Origin: Cystobasidiopsis lactophilus
Lineage: Eukaryota; Basidiomycota; Agaricostilbomycetes; Agaricostilbales; Chionosphaeraceae
DNA length: 64,000 nt
Assembly (NCBI GenBank): GCA_001599975.1
Contig: BCIO01000003.1
Coordinates: 1,854,677 to 1,918,676, forward strand
Reading direction: 5' to 3'
Shown here: positions 1-11,323 of the stretch, one piece after another
Numbering within the stretch: position 1 is the first letter of the stretch
How the letters are laid out: every line of letters starts with the position of its first letter
The notes under the pieces: model-generated
What the model saw: only the letters and a program-made list of their open reading frames with translations
Database searches by the model: none
What the model was told of the DNA's origin: nothing
Made by a program: the position numbers and the translations under genes

Positions 1-2727
1 TTTTCCATGACCGAGTTGAACATCCGTTTGCGAAGAGACATTGAGCCGGTACCTCTGAGCAGAGCTGTAGATCAAGACCGCTCACCCTCTTCATCTGGAG
101 AGACCCGATCTGCTCCAGTGTTCTGTGATACTCGGCCAGAGTGCGGTGGAGCCTGATGCCAGTTGCTTCTGGCGCAGAAACGCCGTGGAAGATCCAGTGA
201 CTGAGGTCGGACGCTTCTGGTGCGTGCTGGGGCCCCATTCCCATGTAAGCGACATTGGAGTAGTTGGTGATATGGGGGACGATGATGCTGGCCGGGTCAG
301 GCGACAGCATGAGGAAAGTGTGGACAACCCTGCCGTTCCACTTTAGCGTAGTCCGTCCAGACCAACGAAGCAGAACGCCTACAGAAATGCCTGGAAAAGG
401 CTGACGTAAATGAAAGGCGAGACTTCGGCGTCGGTTGGGCAGCCTTTGGCTTCGATGAGGACGCCAACCGCGTGGAGAATTGCTCGTCGGCCGATTGGGC
501 TCTGCGACCATGAGAAATAAGAGTGTAGCCCTACACTACACAGAGCCACCTAAGGAGGACACCCACATTGCCCCAATGCGCCAGCCGGTTTCTGGCCTTG
601 GCCTTGAATTCCTTTCCTTCGCGCCCGGCGGCGACTTCCACCACTCTTGATCGCTCGGTGAGCCACGACAGACTACTCGCAGAAGTTGAGGAACGTACCG
701 AATTTCGACGCAGAGATGCAAACAGCACAAATGCCAGAGGTGCTTGCAGGACAGTGGATCGTAGCCCAGGTTTTCGACGGCTTGATAGGCGGCTTCCATG
801 GTTCCCGTTAACCTCGAGTCACCGTCCCTTTCGAGTTCCTCGTCGAGAAACGGGCGAGTGTTGCGCGAGGCGAGCACCACGCTGAGTATGGAGCACATGA
901 GAAGGTGAACGCTGAACGCGCTGTTCACGTAAGCGGCAAAGATGGAGGGGGCTTGAGGTGAAAACAAAGAGGCAGCAACTTCGTTGAGGGGGAGGCGCTT
1001 GAACGCGAGCGGGTTGGCGTTTGCGAAGGACTGCCACTCGAGGGCACTTTGAGCGGCAAACATCCTGTCGTCGACACACAGCGACCATGTCACAGAGCCA
1101 ACGCTGTGTGGAGGTGTCAAGAAGAGCGTAGAGAAGGCCAGGTCGTTGACAATGAAGCTGAGCGCCGTGCGCCGACGCACTTCGGTGGCAACCCAAAATC
1201 GCCATTGGCTTTCCAACGAGGCGCCTTCCGGGAAGGGGTCTTGGTTGTAGATGGAAGTGAACTCGTGGAACAAGCCAGCACGCCGGGCCACGTTCGCGAC
1301 GACAGCGTGAAAAAGCTGCGTGGCCTCGAGCTGGTCCTGATGAAGCCTGCCTTGAGATCATGAAAGTGCTAAGGTCTTATAACCTACTTTATCCCCGGCC
1401 AGCAACCAGAAGACTTGTCGCAGCATGTAGGCCTTCCATCGCGAGTCATTAGAGGGCCACCACGCGAACTCAGACCGGTAAACCTACTTGCACGACGTTG
1501 ACGACGTCTCGATCACTCGGGTCCTCGTAGAGCGCAGGTTGGGTGCTCATGCAGAAGGACAGCGCCTCGTGCATCTTTTCCATCCTGTATTTTCAAATGA
1601 TCAGTTTCGGAAGGGCCGCTTGAGTGGAGCTACGGACAGTGCGAACGCAAAATCTTCGCCCTCAGCGTCCTCCAGGAACAGCGCACCAACAGCACACATG
1701 TTCAGCAGCAACAGAGAGCTCGTTTTGGTGACATCAAAGGTAGGACGGTGCAGAAAGGGCCAGACTGGTCCCCATTTCGTGAAGAATAGGTCCAGCGTTT
1801 TGGTGATGAAAGCTGGCTCTGGCAAAGGTTTGCGAAAACTGACTCCGCCGCCGACGAGATCTGCAATAGAGTGTCACCAATCCATGCAGACGTGCATTCT
1901 GCCGTCCCGCTGACTCACGTCTGTACATGCGTTGAGCAGTCTGGGCATCGACCTCGAGAATGACACTGCGGCGCTCGCTTTCGGCAATCACGTCTTGGAA
2001 GTTCGTCTCGTACTACGACACGCCCAAACAACTCTCAATGAGACCTGGTCGACCCGCCAGCAATGATTGCTCACAGAGCGGCGAGATGGCCTCGTCGGCC
2101 AGAGCGAAGGCAAGTCTTCTTCAGCAGTAGGCGATCGGTCTGCCAGATCGAAGGAGAAGCCAAGAGAGTCGTTGATGGTGTTGTTGTAGAGAGCATCGAA
2201 CTGTTGGTACCCAGTGTGAGGAATAGAGGGACTTTGGCATTCAAAGGATACACTCCTACATCGAACAGCGCGTTCTCGTCAAGAGGCTGATCAGGAAAAT
2301 CGGATGGGGGTGGGACTCCCTCTGGCATCTGAGCAAAGAACGGGCGGGTTGGGGAGTTGTCGTGGGTGGATACAGAGAGCTGCCGGGCAGCCGAGGTCGA
2401 CGGCGTATCCGTCATGAAAGGGCTCATTTCCCATGGGTTGTCCTGTCGCATGGGGCCAGCCGGTGGGCCAGAACCAGACGCCGACCCAGGACCAGACGGC
2501 CCAACAGAGCTAGAGGCGGAGGTGCTGCCGCCCTGTTCGTTCTCGCTGTAAGCCTCTGGATGGGTGGCTCTGTGCCTTTTGAGGACGTCTCGTCGTCCAA
2601 AAGTCTTGCCGCAGAGGTCGCACTCGAAGGGCTTTTCCCCGGAATGGGATCCTCGGATGTGCCTCAGTAGGTGATCCCTCTTGCTGAAGGATGTGCCGCA
2701 TTCCTCGCAAACAACTTCTTTCACCAT
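1..2727 (-). CDS. C2H2 zinc-finger transcription factor with fungal-specific regulatory domain, 3' end outside the window
   Basis: Probable nuclear DNA-binding regulator. From the Met at 2727 the protein opens with two classical C2H2 fingers: C7, C10, H23, H28 and C36, C39, H52, H56, with the linker 'HSGEKPFEC'. A Ser/Gly/Pro-rich, likely disordered stretch follows. Further downstream (about 1291-536) the conceptual protein contains 'WRFWVATEVRRRTALSFIV', which resembles the middle-homology (fungal_trans) region of fungal regulators that pair finger DNA binding with this domain. Coding potential continues through 330-60 ('HITNYSNVAYMGMG'), so the end lies beyond position 1. Several introns are needed and I did not place all of them. 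An in-frame Met at 2790 is an alternative start. The gene is divergent from the MEMO1 gene. The target genes are unknown. Confidence 0.75.
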
Positions 2728-2889
2728 GCTGTGAACACAGGCAGGTCGAGTCGTCGGATGTGAACAACCTGAAAATTTGGAGCTTGCCACTCGACTTTGA
2801 CGACGTCACCTCAGGCTCAGAGGCAAAGTCCGTCCCATTTCGAAGGCTTTCCCTCGACCAGTTTACGCCGATATTCAGAGCAGCATACA
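2728..2889. promoter_or_regulatory. Short divergent intergenic region between the zinc-finger gene and MEMO1
   Basis: Only about 160 bp lie between the two divergent start codons (about 100 bp if the upstream Met at 2790 is used). Both promoters must therefore sit in or near this stretch. No specific motif stands out. Confidence 0.5.
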
Positions 2890-4241
2890 ATGGCAACACG
2901 ACAAGCCAGCCACGCGGGCAGTTGGTACTCCTCCCGAGGTATGTGACGCGCTTTAGATGAACCAGTGGGGGCGCTGATCTTGTGGCTTTAGGTGGCGAGC
3001 TCGATAGCCAGCTCTCGTCCTGGCTGGCTGAAGCAGACTTGAAATCCACCCCAGTGGGCGCAGCAGCCCCAATATCTGGTTTGAAGGCCGTCATTGCTCC
3101 GTGAGCCTTCACCTTTGCGCTCGCGCGCCTGCTCTCCTTCTGAACCGAATGCTCGATCGACGACAGTCACGCTGGCTACTCGTATTCTGGACCTGCTGCA
3201 GGCTGGGCTTATGCTAGCATCGATCCTACAGCCTTGTGAGCTCTTGGACCCGGGGACTTCAACATGCATCCTCACGGTCATGCTCCCACAGCGACCGGGT
3301 CTTCATTCTGGGCCCCTCGCATCATTCCTATCTTGATGGATGTGCCTTGACTGCGTGCTCATCGTACGACACCCCTCTGGGCGCTCTGCCTGTTGATATA
3401 GAGAGTTCGTTTCTTGGGCCGCCTGCCGTCCGTGCGTCGCTCAACCTTCGTCCCCAGCTACCGCCATTCTTCGTGCCACAGGCAAATTCGAAGACATGAC
3501 CTTGCGCGTGGACGAAGACGAGCACAGCCTCGAGATGCACCTCCCTTACGTCCGCAAAGTCTTTGAGGGGTCAGTCTCGCTGCTCGTCCTTCAGACCCGG
3601 CCGCAGGAAAAATTGACAGCTACGCGCAGCCGCGACATCAAAATCGTTCCTGTTCTCGTTGGCGCCATCTCCACCAGCAAAGAGTCTGAATACGGGACTT
3701 TATTCAGCTCATACCTCGCAGACGCTCGAACACTTTTTGTGGTCTCGTCCGACTTTTGTCACTGGTACTTGCCTTGATCTACCTCCTATTCCTAAAGCTC
3801 ATGGGCTCGCTTTCTCAAAGGGGCTCACGCTTCTCTTATACCTTCTACAAGCCGGCAACTCAGGCAGATTCCACTTCACTGCGCCGCTCGGGTTCCTCGA
3901 AGCCGACTGGCCAGCCGATTTGGGCCTCCATCGAGTCTTTGGACAAGGAAGGCATGGACCACATCACTTTCACAGTATCGGACGGCAAGGCGATTCAAGA
4001 CTGTCACGCCCACTTTGCGCAGTATCTCGCCCAAACGCGCAATACCATTTGCGGCCGACACCCCATAGGCGTGCTCTTGGCGACGGCGGCAGCTTTGCAA
4101 AACTCGAAAGCTGGCGGGTGGGAAGCGGGCCGCACAGACCTGACCTTTGTGCGGTACGAACAAAGCAGCAAGTGCGAGCGGGCTTCAGATAGCAGCGTCT
4201 CCTACGCCAGCGCACTTCTCCGAGCTAGCATCCCCGCTTGA
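2890..4241 (+). CDS. MEMO1 family protein
   Basis: The Memo family is a conserved fold related to class III extradiol dioxygenases, linked in eukaryotes to redox and cytoskeletal signalling and to copper binding. The start is well supported. Exon 1 (2890-2938) encodes '[16 protein letters not shown]', matching the family N-terminus. A GT-AG intron (2939-2991) follows, and then '[18 protein letters not shown]'. Further exons give '[18 protein letters not shown]', '[18 protein letters not shown]' (from 3292), '[17 protein letters not shown]', '[18 protein letters not shown]' and 'VVSSDFCHW'. These His/Asp/Cys blocks are the family hallmarks. The C-terminal part contains '[16 protein letters not shown]'. 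At least six exons are needed. The gene converges with the SET-domain gene, with 47 bp between stop codons. Confidence 0.9.
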
Positions 4242-4288
4242 ATTAGAGCATTGTAACACCACCACTTGATCGCACAAACGAATAGCCA

Positions 4289-5667
4289 CTAGTTAGCATT
4301 CCGTTGCATGCTTGCGTACAGAGCGAACGCGTTCGAAACATCGAGGTTGCTGAACTCTGGCACTGAAAGGGTTCTGAGACAAGGCAGAAGACAGGAAAGT
4401 GCACATTGGACTCACTGGCTTTGTATCCCTCCTCGTCGAGGAGATCCAGGAGCGCTTTCAAGCTCGTCGCCACTGTCGGCCTATCCTTCGCCTTGCCCGC
4501 CTCCGCGATAGTCTGCACCAAACCCTTGATCTTGATGCGACGCAAATCGCTTCCTTCTACCCGCTGGTCATCGCCGCACAAGGTGCACGCACACTTGAAG
4601 CCGAAATTGGCCTGGAGCTGCTGCCGCCTTTCTTCCCTGGTCATCTCCACAAATCCCGCTTGGTACTCGATTGAGATCTCTTCCCCCCTCGGTATGTCAG
4701 TCGTCGCATAGACTGTCATCTGAAGGGTGGCCCAGTCTATGGCGTGGCTGATGCATATCTGTGTTAGAGCCTTGATGCAGCCAGCATTCATGAATGCAAT
4801 CAACATACTCTGCATCTGGGAACACGGGTGGAATCACTTATGATCATACCACAGAAATAGTAATCAAGGTGGTGACCCACTAGGAAGGCAGGAGTGATTG
4901 ATTCTGCTTATATTGGGGAAGAGGAAAGAAGCGTGGCTTGGCTGGCGGTCCTGCACGTAGCTCTGCACGTTGAAACAATCGATTTAGTCTTAGTCTGGGC
5001 ACGAATGCCAACGGACAACCAACGAGCTGCTGTTTCGTGCTGACAATGGACTCGGGGATGGGCGGCAACTGCACGTTGAAGCCGTTTGTGGCACGAATGG
5101 CCAGCTGTCACATTTTGAGGACAACTTCCTTTTGGGCTTGAAGAAGACTCTCACGATTGGATCTAGGTTGCTATCTGGAGACTGGCCGTTTGCAAGCTCG
5201 AAGAACAGCTTCCGCGCCCGTTCTGTGAGTTGATTGACCAAAGAGGCCGCCTCGTTTGCTTGAATATCACTTGGCCAGATCAAAAGCGGCTTCTCGGTGA
5301 GAATCTCTTGGCCTCTAGGGATGTTGGTCAAGGAGACGGCGGCTTTGCCTTTGTTTGGTAGCTCCTCAACTCGGAAATTGACCTCTTCACTTGCGTACGT
5401 CGATTGAACCTGTTCACTATCACTACGTGCGAACAACACGATGGCCAGGATTACGCCAAACAGGCTGTCGCTTATTTGAGGCAGATGAGAGGCGGCGATG
5501 GGCAAACTAGTCGCTGAAAAGCTTCGTTTGGCGTCGAATGACGCCCTCCATCGCGGCAGTGTGCGAAAGATCATGCTACAGCTGGGTCGAAGTCGAACCA
5601 GAAGCGGTCGCACGAAATCAAAGAAACTTTCGTGGAAGGCAGGGGTGAAGTGTGATAGGTCGGGCAT
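4289..5667 (-). CDS. SET-domain protein (SMYD-like lysine methyltransferase candidate)
   Basis: Candidate protein-lysine methyltransferase. Pieces in order: an N-terminal SET block 'VEELPNKGKAAVSLTNIPRG', then 'GQEILTEKPLLIWPSD', then the S-adenosylmethionine-pocket motif 'NISRINHSCLP', then 'TTDIPRGEEISIEYQAGF', and the post-SET cysteines 'GFKCACTLC'. I see no MYND finger between the SET halves, so it is SMYD-like in SET arrangement but not a standard SMYD protein. The last exon reads 'PEFSNLDVSNAFALYASMQ' and stops at 4289 if an intron from a gtgagt donor near 4415 is used. The 5' end is uncertain. The Met at 5667 is a reasonable start, but introns between 5400 and 5650 are likely, and an apparent hydrophobic stretch there may be intronic. 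The substrate is unknown. Confidence 0.78.
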
Positions 5668-7176
5668 TCTACTTTTAGGCAGGTTAGTAGAATTTTCGCA
5701 GGCGGTGTCAGGCCTGTGAAAACTCGCCAAATTGCGCGCGTTTTGTTTTCCTTGTGCTTGTTCGCATTCCACGTCTTTGAACGATGCCATGAATCATACG
5801 CTGGCTTCATTGCAGAACCTGCAGGGCAGTGGGGGACCCCCAACGCGTGCAGAGCGCCCAGCTATGGCCAGCGACTTTTCCTTTTTACGTCTCTCATCCA
5901 TGGCTCAGCCCGAATTCTGACCTTTCGTATGTCCTTGGACCTTCCATCCCCTCCCTTAAACTAGCCATATGATGTGTAATGAACATTCATAAGATTCCCA
6001 GTCCACCACTTGAAGCCCGCCGAGAACTGGCCTCCTTCTTAAATTCCAGCTCGTCCACGGCTAAGTTCTTCGCCACCATCTCGATGTCCCCGTTTTGGCT
6101 GTAAATGCACATGCCTATGCTGTCCGATCTCAGCTATCATCGTGCAATGTCAAATAGATGCTGCGAAGCCCAGGGGAGCCATAAATTGCAAAAACAGTTT
6201 TGAGCAAGCGAATTTTGGCCAAGTCCTTTCTCCCAGCCAAAAAGTCGACCCCCTCCGTTTCGCTTTAAAGTAGGCTCATTGGATAGCCCTGAACCGTGGC
6301 TTCTAGATGGTAAGCACACTTAGCAAACGGATGAGAGGGGACCGAGAAAATCGCATGAAAAGATCCCGCGCCCGAGCAAGCTGAAAACGGCTAAGTGGCG
6401 ACGATTTTGTCGACCTCTCGGATTCCCTCCAAAATTGGCACACTGATACTCCTGAGCTTTGAGATCATGAATGTGGTGGACTCATTGCATTTCGACTTCG
6501 GGCGGAGGAGATATTGACAAGAAAGTTCGCCGGGCACAGAATTCTCGCTAAGTTGGGAGCCCCAGACCGATCTCCTCGATTGCCTTCAAATTGTGCATGG
6601 ACACACCCCTTGCACTGGAGATCAAGAATATGTAGCAGCCATGTCCAGGCGAGACCTGGGGGAGGAGCAAAGTGCGAAAAACATGCCAAGGCCAGAATTT
6701 GGCCAAGTTCGTGAGAGAAAAGTCGACCGACTCCGATTGCCTCCGTATTTGGTGTGGTAGTACTCTGAGATGACAGCAAGAACATGGCCGGGTCAAACAG
6801 TGATTCCGAAGCACAGAGCAGGAGAAAAGGCAGGATGAAGTTTTGCCACCCGGATCTGCTGCTCGCTGGGGTGCACAATGGTGGGCTTTGCGTTGGTCGT
6901 AGTGCTGCTTGGCCGTCTGAAAGTGTAGCAGAAGCCATTTGGGTAGTCGATTGAAAGCATTTGAATCATTGGTCTTTGGGGAAGCAGATGAGCTGTTGGC
7001 ATTGCGTTCGGACATCAGAGAAGACCGGGGTCGCCACACTGGAGGGAGCTTGCTTACAACAAGTGACGGCAGAAGCTGGTCTGCAAGGCTGGTAATCATG
7101 TTCAGCCTCAGGGAGCGACAACTGATGGGAGAACTGCCCGCCTCACCAAATCACGTCTAGGCAGCAATCCCTCGCC
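5668..7176. other. Gene-poor intergenic region carrying a diverged tandem repeat
   Basis: About 1.5 kb with no convincing gene. Open frames on the minus strand between 6465 and 7099 overlap one another in different frames, match no family I know, and coincide with the repeat array. The main structure is the array at about 6030-6800. The stretch 6800-7176 shows nothing I can name. Confidence 0.5.
6030..6800. repeat. Diverged ~160-bp tandem repeat, four clear copies and perhaps a fifth
   Basis: A recurring block centres on a gtcgacc-like anchor followed by 'gattgcctccaaatt'-like sequence and then 'gagatcaagaatatg'-like sequence. Anchors lie at about 6245, 6409, 6564 and 6722, with a weaker one near 6075, so the period is about 155-170 bp. 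Each anchor is preceded by a purine-rich stretch resembling 'gccagaatttggccaag'. Copies are strongly diverged by eye (perhaps half to two-thirds identical), so the duplication is old. No coding function is apparent. Confidence 0.5.
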
Positions 7177-7660
7177 ATCGTTGTCGTAGATAGCTCTTGA
7201 ACTGGCATTCTTCGCAACCACAAACACAGACATCATCATTGTCTAGCATCTCGGAGCATTACAGGAACGCAGCAATGTGGCAAGAAGGCCATCCAATCTG
7301 AGGCAGCAGGGCAAGGTTGTAGCAGTCGCAGGGGCCAAGAGCACACACAAACAGCAAGTCAGGGCACTCGATGAAGTTCAACGATGGTCGACCGGGACCA
7401 CAGTCAGCGAGCTCTTTGTCGGAGCGCCTGAGTCGCGAGGGGAAGATGTGGTCCGGAGGCACCAAGACTTCAGAGGCCTCTTGTTTCCAATCCATCTTAT
7501 TCGGCCAGAAGAAGAGCGATGGCAGCTCGCGCGACAGCCAGCCCGCTTGCCAAGTCCAAGTTGGCCCACTCCGAGGCTCGCTCTTGCCTGCCCGCTTTCC
7601 CTGGTGCTGCTTTCCGCCAGCTTCCTGCTCGTCTGCTACGCGAAGTAAAGCTATGAACAT
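7177..7660 (-). CDS. Unrecognised Cys-rich open frame, interrupted or incompletely modelled
   Basis: I do not recognise a family. From the ATG at 7660 a 133-codon frame includes 'SRELPSLFFWPNKMDWKQ', then 'CPDLLFVCALGPCDCYN' and 'WPSCHIAAF'. It meets a TAA at 7259. The same frame then continues for another 27 codons with 'DDVCVCGCEECQFKSYLRQ' before the next stop near 7177. The clustered cysteines on both sides (CxC, CxCxCxxC) suggest a metal-binding unit split by the stop. Possible explanations are a missed intron, a decaying gene, or chance. No donor/acceptor pair close to the stop is obvious. Confidence 0.3.
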
Positions 7661-7932
7661 GCTAGGCTGGTCTCCGTTGATTGGGACGCGCCGAATGCAC
7701 AGGGATTCTTTTCAAGACGAGCATCTCAAGCCAATGACAAGATGTGGCGGCATGACCTTCAAGATCTGGCCTGATCGCGCTTTCCCAGCACGCCTGTGAC
7801 CGTCACACACCTTAAAAGACGATGCCAGACGCGACTGGGTGCAAGATGGGCCGAGAGGAAATCGCGTCTGGCTTGGCAGACAATTGAACTGGCTTTGATT
7901 CTTCTCCGAGAAGGTGCCCTCAACCGGTTGCT

Positions 7933-8999
7933 AGGGGGTCTCGCGCACAGCCACGCACGTCAGCAGGGGGTCAGCCCAAACAAAAGGCCGCGCAACACCT
8001 CTTGCTCCCTCTCTACCATCCAACTTTTCACCTTTCGTCCTTGCCGTAGAGCAGCTCGTCGAGTGCCTGGTGGCCGTCACTGTCGATGGTGAGTTTTATG
8101 TTCTGGCAAAGCTCAAGGCGGCCAACGATGCTCATGGGCTGGCGTTTGACAGGTCCTCGGCTGACTCGCTTCTGCTCTTCGGGTAAGAAGTCGCTCGCTG
8201 TCCGGCGGCAGTCCCTCCTCATCCCCAAGGTCTCGCAGAACCACATGTAGCGTTATCGACCTTTTTGACGGGGTCTTGTCTTCGAGCTTCATGACCGCGG
8301 TCGAGGGCTCTTCGGCGAGGCAAGGGGCCCATCTCCGTACAGGTATGCCGCCTCCCATTGCTTTCTTAGACGATGAAGAGGGACGCTGACGCTCTGGCCA
8401 TCGCATCGCAGTCTTCGCTGGTGCGGATCGATGGGCGGGTCTCTCGAGAGCGACTCCCGGTGCGTGTGCGGTCGCTTTGGCTATCCCTTGTCGCTGCTGA
8501 CTCCAAAGGCTTGCGAGCACAGCTGTGGCCGGCACTTGGTCCGGCTGTTTTCGTCCTTCATGGCTGCATCATTAAAAGCGCTCAAGTAACCGACGTGGTG
8601 AGCACGCTCGCTTGACTTGGCCGCCCAGGTCGTGGCTGACGGAGCACGCCCAGCCCGACTGGATCAGGAGCTCTATAGGTTCGACTGCATCCGAGTGTGG
8701 TTCGAAACGTCGGCGGACGGCGCAAACCCCTTTGCCCTCGGTATGCGCTGCCTCTACATTCCTCCATCATCCCTAGCCAAGCTGAACGTTTCGCACAGCC
8801 CCTCGGGCTACTGAAGTGGTCCTCTCGTTAACACTAACCCATCGCCACCACGGCAACCAGAGGTGAGGGCTTTAGTCCGTCTTGCTGTCTTCGTGGCCCC
8901 GGCTCAATGCTCGACTTGCAGCACACCAAGCTCAACCCACTGTGAGCGGTCCTCTCCGCTTCCTTCATTTGCGAAGCTCAACGAGCGCATGGCAGTCTA
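7933..8999 (+). CDS. Unrecognised multi-exon protein, 5' end not found
   Basis: No family recognised. A consistent chain of GT-AG exons can be read. An exon near 7935-8182 encodes 'SNFSPFVLAVEQLVECLV' and 'GEFYVLAKLKAANDAHGL', followed by a gtaagaag donor. The next exon runs to a gtatgccg donor near 8342. Later exons encode 'GLRAQLWPALGPAVFVLHG' and, from about 8629, 'LDQELYRFDCIRVWFETS'. The last pieces read 'ALAPRATEVVLSLTLTH' and stop about 8999. The first exon has no in-frame ATG after an upstream TAG at 7932, so an earlier exon is missing from this model. The short beta-like blocks would fit a small folded domain such as an OB fold, but that is a guess. Confidence 0.4.
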
Positions 9000-9235
9000 A
9001 TTGGCCCCTGAAAAACCGGTGCCAACGCCGCCTCAGAAAGCGGTCGGATACTTGTGAGGAGCCTTTCCTCCCTGCTCGCTGCCTGCTTGCCAGAACTGAC
9101 CAGCGAGTGCTCTCCCTCTCCTCTCTTTCTTCTCGTCCCCGTCGCGCACCTCTCTTGCGATGTCTTGTGACCGCTTACTTAATCATTTTGCCCTATGTAT
9201 GAAATCGAAGCCGAAGGCAGCTTCCTCACGCTTTT

Positions 9236-9554
9236 CCGCTCTCAGCCAGCTGTCACACTTCAAGGTTGCGTTTCGCAGCCAGCTGCCCAATCATGGAGAC
9301 AGGCCGAGATCAGAAACCAAACAAGGAGAGCCTCGACTCTTCTCCGCTCTCAGCCAGCTGTCACACTTCAAGGTTGCGTTTCGCAGCCAGCTGCCCAATC
9401 ATGGAGACAGGCCGAGATCAGAAACCAAACAAGGAGAGCCTCGACTCTTCTCCGCTCTCAGCCAGCTGTCACACTTCAAGGTTGCGTTTCGCAGCCAGCT
9501 GCCCAATCATGGAGACAGGCCGAGATCAGAAACCAAACAAGGAGAGCCTCGACT
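9236..9554 (+). repeat. Perfect 108-bp direct tandem repeat, nearly three copies, spanning a start codon
   Basis: Three copies begin at about 9236, 9344 and 9452. They look identical over the whole unit, and the third ends near 9554. Each unit holds leader sequence, one ATG in the context caatcATGG (9293, 9401, 9509) and the first 15 codons of the downstream gene. The period is 36 codons, so all three ATGs share one reading frame. The left flank differs slightly from the internal junctions ('cttttccgc' against 'cttctccgc'), which indicates that single-copy flanks were kept and the internal units were added. Confidence 0.93.
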
Positions 9555-11323
9555 GCCCGATGGGCCAGCTGGAGCAAGCTCTCGCCGATGGTCGCCCACT
9601 GCCTGTCAAGCAAGAACACCTCTACCGCCCCTTCTCGCAAAGAGTGCCTCGAGCCCGTGCAGAGAGCCCTCCTCTGCTCGAGGATCCCATGGAAGCTTTG
9701 GAAAGAGCCGTCGAGCTCCGCCAGCTTCAGCCGGCCCCTCTGATCAAGAAAGAAGAGCCTGTCGAGCCTGAGGATCAGCGACCCAGGATCGATGTTTCTG
9801 GCCTCAAGCTGTACCCTATCTACAAGCCATCGGATTACGACGTGTGGCTGGCCTCCTTGGAGAAGCCTATTACTCTGGAAGACATTCGCGGAATCGGTCG
9901 CGACGTCGACACCTCGGAGTTCTCGCGCCAACGCAACTTCGAACGCAAGAATGTGGGCCGAATGAGCGCTACAGGAGTCCGTGCGCCTCGAATGTCGGCT
10001 GAAGTAGGTTGCGCCGGCTCTTTTGACAGCGCTTTTGGAGTTCATTGCTTTGGTGGTGCCCCAGCGCAAGAAACTCATCGAACTCGTGCCGTTCAACGAC
10101 CTCTACGAATGCGTGTGTCATGACGGATCCGAAAACGAAAGCCCTGACTTTGATTGGCTGTGGTATGCCTGCACTTTCTGCTCACTGCCCGGCCTGAACT
10201 CAGTTCTTCACTGTTCGCTCGCCACCAGGTACAAAGGTGAGTATACAAGCCGTCAACTGAGCTGCATTTGTGATGGCCTGTCTTGCTCTTAGCTTTATGG
10301 GATTGGGCTGTGGAAGTCGAGTGAGTGCTCGCATCAAGCTGTTGCAATAATCTGGTTTGAGCGTGAGATGAACAGGCCCGACATGCGATTGGACCCCAAG
10401 TTTCCTAAATGGTTCATGGGTGACCATCCCATGAAGCCCGATTTGCGCGACCTGTTGCGCTGGCGTCCCCGCCGAGATATGCTGCGCAAGTTAAAGGACA
10501 TGGAAGAGACGCCCGTGAACCGAGGCACCACCGATGGCATGTACGACTGCGTCAGTTTTCCCCCCATCTCTCCAGCCCTCGTGTAAACCACTCACTCGTT
10601 CCGCTCGCAGACTTATCCCGCGTGAGTTTTGTGTCTCCATTTTCGTAGGCCTCCTCCTTATAGGAGACTGCACACAGCTTCGACTACCTTTACAAACATG
10701 AGCTTCCGCCGCCGACCGAAGAGAACCCAACGCCCAAAGAAATCTGTGCCGGTTTTCGCATCTTGACCCACCCTTGGGGTGGAAGCTTGACCTGGGTCCG
10801 ATATCTCGAGTGCCTTAAGGAATTGGCCGAATTGAAGGAGCGCGTTTTGGGTCACAAGGCAAGTGCCTCTCTGTCTGGAATTGACTGGTCGACAGCCAGC
10901 TGACCACTTGCCGCAGGATCCTGATTTGTGAGCTGCATGGATTTTTCTTGCTCCTTCAACGAGCCTGAGACACCAGTTTGCAGTGGCCAGTCCCTCTTCA
11001 TCAAAGAGGTTCAACGCCGTCTGGGTCAAGTGAACGCCACTCGATCTTTGATCGACGTCTACGTCGAGAAGCCCGACGTCTTCGCTGCCATGCTGGAGGA
11101 GCGAAGGAAGAACATATTGGTTCGCTTCGAGAACGAAATGGTCCAAAACGAACCCAACTCCATCACCGCTCGCCATGTTCTGAAGAGCCGAAACCCTGAC
11201 TTCGTTCCGCCAGCCGGCCCTCCTGGTTTGACCAAGAACTTGGAGCCCGACCGCGAACACACCCCTAGATTCTCTCACGATTTCATGCCAGAGCCTTCGT
11301 CCAAAAGACGAAAGCACCGCTAG
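9293..11323 (+). CDS. Orphan protein with triplicated N-terminal segment
   Basis: I do not recognise a family. The ancestral start encodes 'METGRDQKPNKESLD' followed by 'CPMGQLEQALADGRPLPV'. If the first ATG (9293) is used, two extra 36-residue units are added; if the third (9509) is used, the protein is the ancestral form. Downstream blocks include 'LYPIYKPSDYDVWLASLE', then 'LLEFIALVVPQRKKLIELV' after an intron with a gtgcgc donor, then 'KPDLRDLLRWRPRRDMLRK', then 'RILTHPWGGSLTWVRYLE', and a C-terminal exon (from about 10978) with 'VYVEKPDVFAAMLEERRK'. The protein ends in a basic tail 'PSSKRRKHR', a possible nuclear signal. The overall character is soluble and rich in charged residues, with no membrane segments. 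Several short introns are needed. It lies upstream of the SYLF gene on the same strand. Confidence 0.7.

Noticed and set aside
5400-5560. Hydrophobic stretch suggesting a membrane helix in the SET protein
   Set aside because: Consensus donor and acceptor sites around it suggest that it is intronic.
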